A stretch of 14,498 bases of DNA, from NCBI GenBank assembly GCA_903957405.1, contig CAJBPC010000043.1:1-14498 (forward strand), in the 5' to 3' direction. The DNA comes from an uncultured bacterium. GTDB taxonomy: Bacteria > Bacteroidota > Bacteroidia > Chitinophagales > Chitinophagaceae. Shown piece after piece: positions 8,591 through 14,498 of the stretch (its first letter is position 1; each line of letters opens with the position of its first letter). The notes under the pieces were generated by a model. The model was not told the origin of the DNA, made no database searches, and saw only the letters and a list, made by a program, of their open reading frames with translations. Both the position numbers and the translations under genes were made by a program.

Positions 8591-9388
8591 TCAGTTGAAT
8601 CCAAGGAGATCTGTGATCTGCACGGCGATCAGATCGATGAGGAAAATGAGCATGGACGATACGACGACCGCGGAATTGGCAGAACGTCCGACACCCTCGG
8701 TGCCCTTGTCGGAGAAATATCCTTTGAAACAACCCACCATTCCGACGGAAAAACCGAAGAAGAATGTCTTGATGAGCGGTGGAAAAATATCGGTGAAGTC
8801 GAGGTACTGGAATATGTCATCCATGAACAGCCGGAAGCTCATCACGCCTTTGATGTTCAATCCGATAAAGGAGCCTATGATGGATATCGAATCAGCCAGC
8901 AGGACCAGCAAGGGCAGCATGAGCGTGGCCGCCAAGACGCGGGTCACCACCAGGAACTTGAAAGGATTGGTGCCTGAAACCTCCATGGCATCGATCTGCT
9001 CTGTGACTTTCATCGATCCGAGTTCCGCCCCCATGCCGGACCCTATCTTACCTGCAAATATCAGAGCCGTGATGACAGGCCCGATTTCCCGTATGATGGC
9101 GTCCGCTACGATGAAGGGGAGTTCCGACTCCACACCGTAGGAAATCAGCGCCGGTCGCAACTGTATCGTGAGTACCATGCCCATGATGAACGCCGTTGTA
9201 CCGACCAGTGGGAGCGACTTGTTGCCGATCAGATAGCATTGTCGTATGAATTCTCCGAACTCATACGGCGGCCTGAAGCCTTCCGAAAAAAAACGCCCAG
9301 TAAAACTCGATAGCTCCCCTGTCTGCTTGAGGAACGCTAATGCTTTTTTAGGTATCGCCAAATCCGTTGCTTTGATGTCAACATTCAC
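8591..9388 (-). CDS. mlaE: MlaE-like ABC transporter permease
   Basis: This is the inner-membrane permease of the Mla-type phospholipid transport system. The 265-residue protein has an N-terminal amphipathic segment and about five membrane segments. It carries the MlaE-family signature EQIDAMEVSGTNPFKFL (ExxDAxxxxxxxPF) after IFAGKIGSGMGAELGSMKV, the region that contacts the ATPase. The length matches MlaE (about 260). It is the first gene of mlaE-mlaF-mlaD, with gaps of 8 bp between genes. No mlaB (STAS) or mlaC (periplasmic carrier) gene is in this cluster, which is usual outside Proteobacteria. The start is the ATG at 9388, and a -7-like box lies about 35 bp upstream. Confidence 0.94.
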   Translation of the reverse strand: MNVDIKATDLAIPKKALAFLKQTGELSSFTGRFFSEGFRPPYEFGEFIRQCYLIGNKSLPLVGTTAFIMGMVLTIQLRPALISYGVESELPFIVADAIIREIGPVITALIFAGKIGSGMGAELGSMKVTEQIDAMEVSGTNPFKFLVVTRVLAATLMLPLLVLLADSISIIGSFIGLNIKGVMSFRLFMDDIFQYLDFTDIFPPLIKTFFFGFSVGMVGCFKGYFSDKGTEGVGRSANSAVVVSSMLIFLIDLIAVQITDLLGFN

Positions 9389-9422
9389 TGCGCCGCGGTA
9401 TACGCTGAACCGCTGTACCCTA

Positions 9423-9430
9423 TAAAGTTA
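9423..9430 (-). promoter_or_regulatory. Possible -7 element of the mlaEFD promoter
   Basis: On the - strand TAACTTTA matches TAnnTTTG at all but the last base and sits 34 bases before the mlaE ATG in the 80-bp divergent region. A GTTG 16 bases upstream could be a poor -33 box, but its spacing is shorter than usual, so the call is weak. Confidence 0.3.
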
Positions 9431-9468
9431 ATGAATTTCAGTGTGACAACTTTCCGGGGTCTTATTGC

Positions 9469-10674
9469 ATGTTTACCCAAAAGCATAATTTCGGGTTGCA
9501 TATGTCGATGCCCGCAAAAAAGCAGTCAGCCGCCTATAGCCTGCATAACAAGGCAGGGCTTGTCCATGGCGGCAAGGAATACTTCACCGAGATGGAACGC
9601 CTTGTCCGGTCGGCTCGCCATTCGGTACACCTTCAGATCTATATCTTCGATGAGGATGAGACGGGCATGCGCATGGCGGATGCACTGAAGGATGCCGCAA
9701 GAAGAGGTGTCGATGTGTTTCTATTGCTGGACGGATATGCGTCACGGGGACTGTCAGATGCTTTCGTCGATGGCCTCAAGTCCTCGGGTATCCGTTTCCG
9801 TTATTTCGAGCATTTGTTCCACAGCGACAGCTTTTATTTCGGCCGTCGTCTTCACCACAAAGTCCTGGTCGTCGATGCGCGATATGCGCTGGTAGGGGGG
9901 CTTAATGTTTCTGACCGGTACAACGACCTGCCCGGACAACCGGCCTGGCTTGACTGGGCGATCATGACCGAAGGAGAAGTTTCTTACCAGCTCTACAGAA
10001 TCTGTGTCGCCCAGTTTGTCAAATCCAGGCAAGAAGCCGGCCGGATCATCGCCGCACATCCCATTCCGGAGACGGATGCGTCATGGCATTGCCCCGTTCG
10101 CATCCGCCGCAACGACTGGGTCACTCGCAAGAGTCAGATCTCGAGGAGCTATCTCTCGATGTTCCGTTCCGCTGACCATGAAATCATCATCATGTCGAGC
10201 TATTTCCTTCCCGGCAGGGACTTCCGAAAGCATATGCGGCAGGCGGTGCAGCGAGGGGTGAAGTTCCGGCTCATCCTCGCGGGCGTGTCGGATGTGGTGA
10301 TCGCAAAGCAGGCGGAGCGTTACATGTACCGATGGCTGATCCGCAACGGCATAGAGATACACGAGTACCGCAGGAATGTCCTCCATGGCAAGATCGCAGT
10401 GCGGGATTCCCGATGGGTGACGGCGGGCTCTTACAATGTCAATAATATCAGCGCATACGCAAGTGTGGAGCTGAACCTAGACGTGGATGATGAGGCATTC
10501 GGGCAACATGTGCGCCGTGATCTGATGTCGATCCTTGAAAAAGATTGTGTCGCCGTGACGGCAGCCGACTACCGGACAAGGTACGGCCTGTTCCAACGAT
10601 TCCTGCAATTCGCCAGCTATGAAATATTCAGGATGGTATTCTTCCTCTTCACATTCTATTTCAAGCAGCGATAG
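9469..10674 (+). CDS. Phospholipase D / cardiolipin synthase family protein
   Basis: This is a two-HKD member of the phospholipase D superfamily, most like bacterial cardiolipin synthases (ClsA/ClsB type), which make cardiolipin by phosphatidyl transfer. The first HxKxxxxD is HHKVLVVD (H129, K131, D136) followed by GGLNVSDRY. The second is HGKIAVRD (H306, K308, D313) followed by AGSYNVNN. Both catalytic sites are complete. The 401-residue form has no N-terminal membrane anchor, but ends in an aromatic, hydrophobic stretch (residues about 383-398, IFRMVFFLFTFYF) that could bind the membrane. The start is uncertain: ATGs at 9469, 9502 and 9508 are in frame, and a TAATTTCG box at 9486-9493 would favour the later ones. 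It diverges from mlaE. Substrate specificity cannot be read from sequence; a phospholipase or nuclease-like role is possible. Confidence 0.85.
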   Translation: MFTQKHNFGLHMSMPAKKQSAAYSLHNKAGLVHGGKEYFTEMERLVRSARHSVHLQIYIFDEDETGMRMADALKDAARRGVDVFLLLDGYASRGLSDAFVDGLKSSGIRFRYFEHLFHSDSFYFGRRLHHKVLVVDARYALVGGLNVSDRYNDLPGQPAWLDWAIMTEGEVSYQLYRICVAQFVKSRQEAGRIIAAHPIPETDASWHCPVRIRRNDWVTRKSQISRSYLSMFRSADHEIIIMSSYFLPGRDFRKHMRQAVQRGVKFRLILAGVSDVVIAKQAERYMYRWLIRNGIEIHEYRRNVLHGKIAVRDSRWVTAGSYNVNNISAYASVELNLDVDDEAFGQHVRRDLMSILEKDCVAVTAADYRTRYGLFQRFLQFASYEIFRMVFFLFTFYFKQR

Positions 10675-10728
10675 CCGGTGATGCCGGGATGTGCATCGGT
10701 AGAAAGCCACTCAGCGGATCGTTGGCAT

Positions 10729-11745
10729 TCATTTTCCGACACCGTGGATCCTTTGCAGCATGAGCATCGGCGTCTGGCGGTTCCATCTGGCAAACCTGCC
10801 TCGCTGCACGATCAGTTCGTTATCCTCGGGATGTGAGAGGAAGTAATGGAACACGAACCTTTCACGCGGTGCCTGCCAGCCGATCACCTGTCCGAAACGA
10901 AGGTCGTTGAATACAAGGGTGTCACCCCATTTCTCAGCGGTATAAAATCCTTGTGAGAATTTCTTCAACTGCTGCAATTCCTCGTGATCCGCCACATCCG
11001 CCAGGAGTGTGTCATTTCGCGGGAAGTATTGCAGGGTTGGTATCTCCTTTCCGTCGAAGACCGATCTGTAGCCGACGCGATAACCGCTGCTGTCTTCGAG
11101 CACCACGAACCATAGCCAGTTATTCAGCGGCGAAGGGGTCGTGAAATACCTGTCGTATCCGATCTTTTCTTTTGCCGCCATCTCTCGTATGGAGAGGTCT
11201 ATCGTCAGCTTGTTTATGATCGTGTATCCAAAGTACAGCACCGGTGCCCACAGCCCGATGATCGCCCATCTGCGTCTGCGCGGATCCGATTTTCGCATGA
11301 TGATCAATGCTGCGAAACAAACCGCAGGTACGATCGAAAAGAACGGGTCCGCCACGTAGACCGAGTTGAATGATATACGTTTTTCGGAGAAGGGCTCGAA
11401 AAGTCCGACCCCGTAGTTATTGCATGAATCCAACAGCAGATGCACCATTACCTCGAAGAGGAAGAACCCAATGAATCTTTTCAGGGAGATGTCGTGCGGT
11501 CTGTGCAGGCGATCGGCCGCAAGTGCCATGAACACGCTGATGATGCCGGCGAACAGTAACGAGTGTGTGAAGCCGCGGTGTGCCAGAAGCTCATTTGGCA
11601 GCTTCATCCAGAAGCCTGCAACGAAATCAATGTCGGGGATGCTCTGTGCCAAAGCGCCCCATAGCATGGCCTTCTTCCCTAGTTTTTTCCCGAGGGTGAC
11701 TTCGCCGATACAGGCACCCAGCACTATGTGTGTGAGCGAATCCAT
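10729..11745 (-). CDS. YdjM/DUF457-family membrane-bound metal-dependent hydrolase
   Basis: The first ~170 residues match the YdjM/DUF457 family of inner-membrane putative metal hydrolases. They include MDSLTHIVLGACIGEV, SIPDID (residues 35-40), AHRGFTHS (55-62, the histidine pair), HLLLDSCNNYG and VADPFFS. The H, D and HxxxxH residues form the presumed metal site between about four to five membrane segments. The other half, after about residue 190, is a soluble-looking domain with aromatic and acidic residues (YDRYFTTPSPLNNWLW, HEELQQLKKFSQGFY) that I do not recognise beyond its usual presence in long homologues. I chose the ATG at 11745; eight further in-frame residues up to 11769 overlap the divergent promoter. 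The true substrate is unknown. Its 3' end converges with the PLD-family gene, 54 bp apart. Confidence 0.85.
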   Translation of the reverse strand: MDSLTHIVLGACIGEVTLGKKLGKKAMLWGALAQSIPDIDFVAGFWMKLPNELLAHRGFTHSLLFAGIISVFMALAADRLHRPHDISLKRFIGFFLFEVMVHLLLDSCNNYGVGLFEPFSEKRISFNSVYVADPFFSIVPAVCFAALIIMRKSDPRRRRWAIIGLWAPVLYFGYTIINKLTIDLSIREMAAKEKIGYDRYFTTPSPLNNWLWFVVLEDSSGYRVGYRSVFDGKEIPTLQYFPRNDTLLADVADHEELQQLKKFSQGFYTAEKWGDTLVFNDLRFGQVIGWQAPRERFVFHYFLSHPEDNELIVQRGRFARWNRQTPMLMLQRIHGVGK

Positions 11746-11751
11746 TGCCCG

Positions 11752-11759
11752 TAAAATTA
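11752..11759 (-). promoter_or_regulatory. Possible -7 element of the YdjM-like gene
   Basis: On the - strand TAATTTTA matches TAnnTTTG except for the last base and ends six bases before the ATG at 11745, so the transcript would have almost no leader. No good -33 box is visible at the right distance. Confidence 0.3.
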
Positions 11760-11803
11760 GGCAATGCATTTCATTCCCATCTCAGATCGAGATCCCGATT
11801 CGA

Positions 11804-11811
11804 TATATTTG
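11804..11811 (+). promoter_or_regulatory. -7 element of the DUF456 gene (near-leaderless start)
   Basis: TATATTTG is a perfect match to the Bacteroidota -7 consensus TAnnTTTG. It ends only four bases before the ATG at 11816, so transcription should begin at or next to the start codon. No clear -33 TTTG is seen about 19 bases upstream, which lowers confidence. Confidence 0.5.
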
Positions 11812-11815
11812 CCTC

Positions 11816-12289
11816 ATGGACCTGCTTTGGATGATCATCGGCATGCTGCTTCTTTTATTGGGCATTGCAGGGAGCTTGTTGCCCGTCGTTCCGGGACCTC
11901 CATTATGCTACCTGGCACTCCTCCTGCAACAACTGAAGGTTGTCAGCCCTTTTTCGACAGGATTCCTTATGCTTTGGGGTGTATTGGTCGTATTGGTCTC
12001 TGTGCTGGATTATGCAGTGCCTGTCTATGGCACGAAAAAATTCGGGGGCAGCCGCTATGGCGTATGGGGATGCATGATCGGATTCCTTGCAGCCTTCTGG
12101 TTGGGGCCATGGGGTATGGTGACAGGTCCGTTCATAGGTGCATTCCTGGGGGAGGTCATTGCCCACAGGGATTCCTCAAGGGCTTTCCGCGCTGCAATCG
12201 GATCCTTCACAGGGTTTCTCTTCGGGACACTCCTGAAACTGGTGACATGCATTGTGATGGGATATTATCTTGTCCTGAGTCTCTGGTGA
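11816..12289 (+). CDS. DUF456 family membrane protein
   Basis: This 157-residue integral membrane protein belongs to DUF456. Its first hydrophobic hairpin contains GSLLPVVPGPPLCYLALL (residues 20-37), the family's conserved P-G-P turn. It is followed by DYAVPVYGTKKFGGSRYGVWG, another conserved stretch, and by glycine-rich membrane segments (GPWGMVTGPFIGAFLGE). About four to five membrane segments are expected in the inner membrane. The family has no established function. The ATG at 11816 is favoured because it lies just after a perfect TAnnTTTG box. The long open frame upstream runs antisense through the divergent hydrolase gene and is not coding. A second ATG at 11831 is possible. The 54-residue gene follows after 49 bp. 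Confidence 0.88.
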   Translation: MDLLWMIIGMLLLLLGIAGSLLPVVPGPPLCYLALLLQQLKVVSPFSTGFLMLWGVLVVLVSVLDYAVPVYGTKKFGGSRYGVWGCMIGFLAAFWLGPWGMVTGPFIGAFLGEVIAHRDSSRAFRAAIGSFTGFLFGTLLKLVTCIVMGYYLVLSLW

Positions 12290-12338
12290 TAAAAAATCAC
12301 AACCAAATCCGCGCTGTATTGTTGAACAAAAAAAAAAA

Positions 12339-12503
12339 ATGAGTGTACTCCGGCAGATGGCAGAATACCTGTACATCAAAAAGAAGGATCCGAACGCGCC
12401 AGACTCGCAATGGATGCGGTATATGCACGGGATCAACAGGATATCGATATTCATGTTCCTCATCGGACTGCTGATCCTTGCGGTCAAGCTCATCAGAAGA
12501 TGA
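12339..12503 (+). CDS. Small single-TM protein (54 aa), Bacteroidota type
   Basis: This is a 54-codon gene starting at ATG 12339 and ending at TGA 12501-12503. It encodes a basic and aromatic N-terminal half (MAEYLYIKKKDPNAPDSQW) and one C-terminal membrane segment (about residues 35-50, ISIFMFLIGLLILAVK) ending in RR. The pattern resembles short Bacteroidota proteins found near envelope genes, possibly the DUF6728 family; that name is from memory and unverified. Support for coding comes from the clean hydrophobic segment, the compact fit between the DUF456 and lpxB genes, and the A-rich region before the start, favourable in Bacteroidota. A TATTGTTG at 12317-12324 is a possible -7 box. The 12-A tract at 12328-12339 ends in the A of the start codon. 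Function is unknown. Confidence 0.7.
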   Translation: MSVLRQMAEYLYIKKKDPNAPDSQWMRYMHGINRISIFMFLIGLLILAVKLIRR

Positions 12504-12508
12504 AGGGG

Positions 12509-13645
12509 TTACTTCGTGGAGGGTTTGCTGGCGAGTACAGTGGCTATTGAATCCGCCGCTTTCGCAGAAGCATTGCCGCCCTCCCTCAGTAAGCTGCGCA
12601 ACGCATCATAATCACTGAGCATCCTTTCGCGGCTTGCCGCATCGAAGAGGATCTTTTTCAGTTCCGTGATGAGGTTCTTCTCGTTCATATCATCCTGGAT
12701 AAGTTCCTTCACGACTTCTTTTCCCATGATCAGATTCACCAAAGAAATATACGGCACCCTGATGAGTCTTTTAGCGATGAGATAGGAGATGCGACTGCCT
12801 TTGTAGCACACCACTTCCGGCACGCCGAAAAGGGCTGTCTCCAGTGTCGCCGTGCCCGAGGTGACGAGTGCGGCATCCGCTTCCTTCAGCAGGCCGTAAG
12901 TGTCCCCTTTCACCGTGTCCACGTTTGAATACTTCGATGTGAATGCCTCTATGAACGCGTCCTCCAATCCCGGGGCTTGTGCCACGGCAAAGCGACAGTC
13001 CGGGAAATGCTTCACGACCGCCAGCATCACCGGCAGCTTGATCTGCACCTCCTGTTTCCTAGAACCGGGCAGCAATGCGACCAGGGGCTTGTCTGTTTTT
13101 TTTTTCAGCGGCCTGTCATTCCCCGGCGTGGTATTCCGGCTTTCTTCAATGACTTCCACCAAGGGGTGGCCCACATATTCGACGGTGAAATCCCATTTTT
13201 TATAGAATTCCTTCTCGAATGGAAGGATCACAAGCATCTTGTCAACGGATGCTTTGATTTTTTTCACCCGGCCCTCTTTCCATGCCCAGACCTGTGGGGA
13301 GATATAGTATACTGTCCGGAAGGCGTGCTTCTTTGCAAATGCCGCTATGGGGATGTTGAAGCCCGGATAGTCTATGAATATCACGACATCAGGCTGGAAG
13401 TCGAGGATATCCCGCTTGCAGAACCGCATGTTCCGCAGGATCGTACGGATGTTCGCCAACACTTCAATAAAACCCATGAAGGCCAGATCCCGGTAATGTT
13501 TGACGAGTGTCGCCCCGGCGGATCGCATCATGTCACCCCCCCAGCAACGGATGTCTGCGGATGGGTCTCTTTTCTTTATTTCGCGGATCAGGTTGCTGCC
13601 GTGCAGGTCTCCGGAAGCCTCGCCGGCAATGATGTAATACCTCAT
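12509..13645 (-). CDS. lpxB: LpxB, lipid-A-disaccharide synthase
   Basis: LpxB is a GT19 glycosyltransferase that joins UDP-2,3-diacylglucosamine and lipid X to form the lipid A disaccharide on the inner face of the inner membrane. The 378-residue protein has the N-terminal MRYYIIAGEASGDLHGSNLI, FIDYPGFN (90-97) and YISPQVWAWKEGR (114-126). The nucleotide-sugar half follows with LLPGSRKQEV (191-200), VTSGTATLETALFGVP (261-276) and SLVNLIMGKEVVKELIQ (301-317). The length is normal and no catalytic motif is missing. A 10-A homopolymer encodes K181-K183 and the start of T184, in the linker between halves. It implies an organism with lipopolysaccharide. Its stop is 5 bp from that of the convergent 54-residue gene. 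Confidence 0.96.
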   Translation of the reverse strand: MRYYIIAGEASGDLHGSNLIREIKKRDPSADIRCWGGDMMRSAGATLVKHYRDLAFMGFIEVLANIRTILRNMRFCKRDILDFQPDVVIFIDYPGFNIPIAAFAKKHAFRTVYYISPQVWAWKEGRVKKIKASVDKMLVILPFEKEFYKKWDFTVEYVGHPLVEVIEESRNTTPGNDRPLKKKTDKPLVALLPGSRKQEVQIKLPVMLAVVKHFPDCRFAVAQAPGLEDAFIEAFTSKYSNVDTVKGDTYGLLKEADAALVTSGTATLETALFGVPEVVCYKGSRISYLIAKRLIRVPYISLVNLIMGKEVVKELIQDDMNEKNLITELKKILFDAASRERMLSDYDALRSLLREGGNASAKAADSIATVLASKPSTK

Positions 13646-13745
13646 GGGAATCGATTCGTCTGCAAATTAGGTGAATTGCAGCGCGATAGGGGAGGCTGAG
13701 AAAGAATATTGACGGCGGCTGGATTTCGTCGCATACCGGACTTTG

Positions 13746-13798
13746 CGGATGATGGCTTTCGGACCATTCCTTACATTCATGCATCATCCGTATTTTTT
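13746..13798 (+). terminator. Terminator-like hairpin upstream of the DUF4190-like gene
   Basis: CGGATGATG (13746-13754) and CATCATCCG (13782-13790) form a perfect 9-bp inverted repeat with a 27-base loop, followed directly by TATTTTTTT (13791-13799). This is the layout of a factor-independent terminator on the + strand, but no + strand gene lies between the lpxB start and this point. It may insulate the next promoter or end a short unannotated transcript. The long loop lowers certainty. Confidence 0.4.
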
Positions 13799-13802
13799 TC
13801 AC

Positions 13803-13833
13803 TTTCAACTATGCCATCAAAAACATATATTTG
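13803..13833 (+). promoter_or_regulatory. Promoter of the DUF4190-like gene (Bacteroidota type)
   Basis: TTTC (13803-13806), 19 bases, then TATATTTG (13826-13833). The -7 box is a perfect TAnnTTTG and the -33 box matches three of four bases with ideal spacing. The ATG is at 13855, 22 bases after the -7 box. Confidence 0.55.
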
Positions 13834-13854
13834 AGTTAAATCAACGAAACCGAT

Positions 13855-14385
13855 ATGAAACGACTGCTGATTTTACTGATTCCGGTTGCCATTTGGTTCG
13901 CACTTCCCAGTTCATCTGTTCATGCAGCAGGCCAGCAATGGCAATCAATGCCGGCTTTCATCATACCGTCGGTTCATACCTTGCCGGCAGTTACGGGTAC
14001 CCGAAATGGCCGTGTGGACCTCTCCGCACCCGGAATGGTCAAGAAACAGCGGATGGGGTTGATGCATAGGGCCACGCTAAGGCTATACGAAAAAAACATG
14101 CAAAAGCGCCTCGCAAAAGGGGCGGAGATAGATCCTGCCAACCGAAAGGCGAAGAACTCCATGATATTGGGGATTACCGCATTGGTACTTGCCCTGATTC
14201 CGTGGTACACGATACTGGCAGCGATACCCTTGGGGATCATCGCGATCGTGAATGGTCAACAAGCAAAAAAGATGGGTGCGAAAAAGATGAACGGCACAGG
14301 ATTCGGCATCGCCGCCTTGGGCGTTGTGCTGTTGTGGGTGCTGATCTCAGCACTCGTGGTGACGGCTCTTCTCATCGGCGGGTGA
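13855..14385 (+). CDS. Exported membrane protein with DUF4190-like C-terminal domain
   Basis: This is a 176-residue protein. Residues 1-24 look like a signal peptide (MKRLLILLIPVAIWFAL then SSSVHA, with cleavage likely after VHA). A polar, basic stretch (about 25-98) follows, then two hydrophobic blocks: about 101-132 (SMILGITALVLALIPW, LAAIPLGIIAIVNG) and 148-176 (GFGIAALGVVLLWVLIS). The pattern of hydrophobic hairpin, NGQQAKKMG, GTGFGIAALG matches the DUF4190 domain, which is common in Bacteroidota proteins. Function is unknown, though a role in the envelope is likely from location. The start is fixed by the good promoter upstream and by the signal peptide. Its stop lies 3 bp from the stop of a convergent gene. 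If the N-terminal segment is not cleaved, it would have an extra membrane anchor. Confidence 0.75.
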   Translation: MKRLLILLIPVAIWFALPSSSVHAAGQQWQSMPAFIIPSVHTLPAVTGTRNGRVDLSAPGMVKKQRMGLMHRATLRLYEKNMQKRLAKGAEIDPANRKAKNSMILGITALVLALIPWYTILAAIPLGIIAIVNGQQAKKMGAKKMNGTGFGIAALGVVLLWVLISALVVTALLIGG

Positions 14386-14388
14386 TCT

Positions 14389-14498
14389 TCACCCGAAATA
14401 CTTGAATAATACTGAACTCAACGCGTAGACCAGCGTGACTGCGAAGATGCCTTTTGCCGTCTCGTCCCGCTTGGTATTGATGTAGTAGGTGAACAATG
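14389..14498 (-). CDS. Unidentified membrane protein, C-terminal fragment (5' end outside window)
   Basis: Reading the - strand from the window edge, one frame is open for 35 codons and ends in TGA at 14391-14389. The peptide begins LFTYYINTKRDETAKGIF and continues with a hydrophobic stretch (about 18 residues) ending KYFG. The mix of aromatic residues, a basic-acidic patch and a final membrane segment looks like the end of an integral membrane protein. I do not recognise the family. The stop is 3 bp from that of the convergent DUF4190-like gene. The tight fit and codon composition favour a real gene, but only a short piece is visible. Confidence 0.55.
   Translation of the reverse strand, partial: LFTYYINTKRDETAKGIFAVTLVYALSSVLFKYFG

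Noticed and set aside
7078..9140. Long + strand open frames at 7078-7710 and 8502-9140
   Set aside because: Antisense to mlaD and to mlaF/mlaE, which are unambiguous; no start context or domain supports them.
10678..10702. GATGC/GCATC hairpin between the PLD and YdjM-like genes
   Set aside because: Five pairs with no T-tract on either side; the convergent terminators are not identifiable here.
13664..13674. CTAATTTGC upstream of lpxB as a -7 promoter box
   Set aside because: It matches TAnnTTTG only if one spacer base is missing, and there is no -33 box at the right distance.
12977..13699. 240-codon open frame on the + strand
   Set aside because: Antisense to lpxB, which has all family motifs; no recognisable domain and histidine/cysteine-rich shadow-like composition.

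Overview
The window looks like an ordinary chromosomal segment of a member of the Bacteroidota, most likely in or near the Chitinophagales/Sphingobacteriales. This placement is inferred from three things. The gene order sufB-sufC-sufD-sufS-sufE-DUF59 is typical of that phylum. Several gene starts carry a Bacteroidota-type -7 box (TAnnTTTG or close variants), and most starts lack a strong Shine-Dalgarno sequence. The proteins (a MlaD with a C-terminal GKGP repeat region, a DUF456 protein, a YdjM-like hydrolase, LpxB) also fit. I see no rRNA, tRNA, CRISPR array, insertion sequence, integrase or phage gene.

Layout. At 1-808 (+ strand) the tail of a polysaccharide-type flippase is followed after 13 bp by a small DUF2256 zinc-ribbon gene. 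At 945-6614 (- strand) lies a complete SUF iron-sulfur assembly operon, read as sufB, sufC, sufD, sufS, sufE and a DUF59/SufT-like gene. Immediately upstream on the same strand (6823-9388) is a three-gene Mla-type lipid transport cluster, mlaE, mlaF, mlaD. The 208-bp gap between mlaD and sufB holds a plausible weak terminator and the suf promoter. A phospholipase D/cardiolipin synthase-family gene (9469-10674, +) diverges from mlaE. It converges on a YdjM/DUF457-type membrane hydrolase (10729-11745, -), which in turn diverges from a DUF456 membrane protein (11816-12289, +). A 54-residue single-TM protein (12339-12503, +) converges on lpxB (12509-13645, -). After a 209-bp gap comes a secreted or membrane DUF4190-like protein (13855-14385, +). 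The last 110 bases hold the C-terminus of an unidentified membrane protein on the - strand.

How they work together. SufBCD is the Fe-S scaffold complex, SufS and SufE supply sulfur from cysteine, and the DUF59 protein probably helps cluster maturation or delivery. MlaEFD is the inner-membrane part of a phospholipid transporter between the two membranes. Together with the PLD-family enzyme, LpxB (lipid A synthesis) and the flippase it gives the region an envelope-lipid flavour, although most of these genes are in separate transcription units.

No novel multi-gene system is evident. The points most worth a second look are small: two identical stop-C-start junctions in the suf operon, an orphan terminator-like hairpin upstream of the DUF4190 gene, long homopolymers in lpxB and just before the 54-aa gene, an apparently leaderless promoter for the DUF456 gene, and repeats in MlaD.
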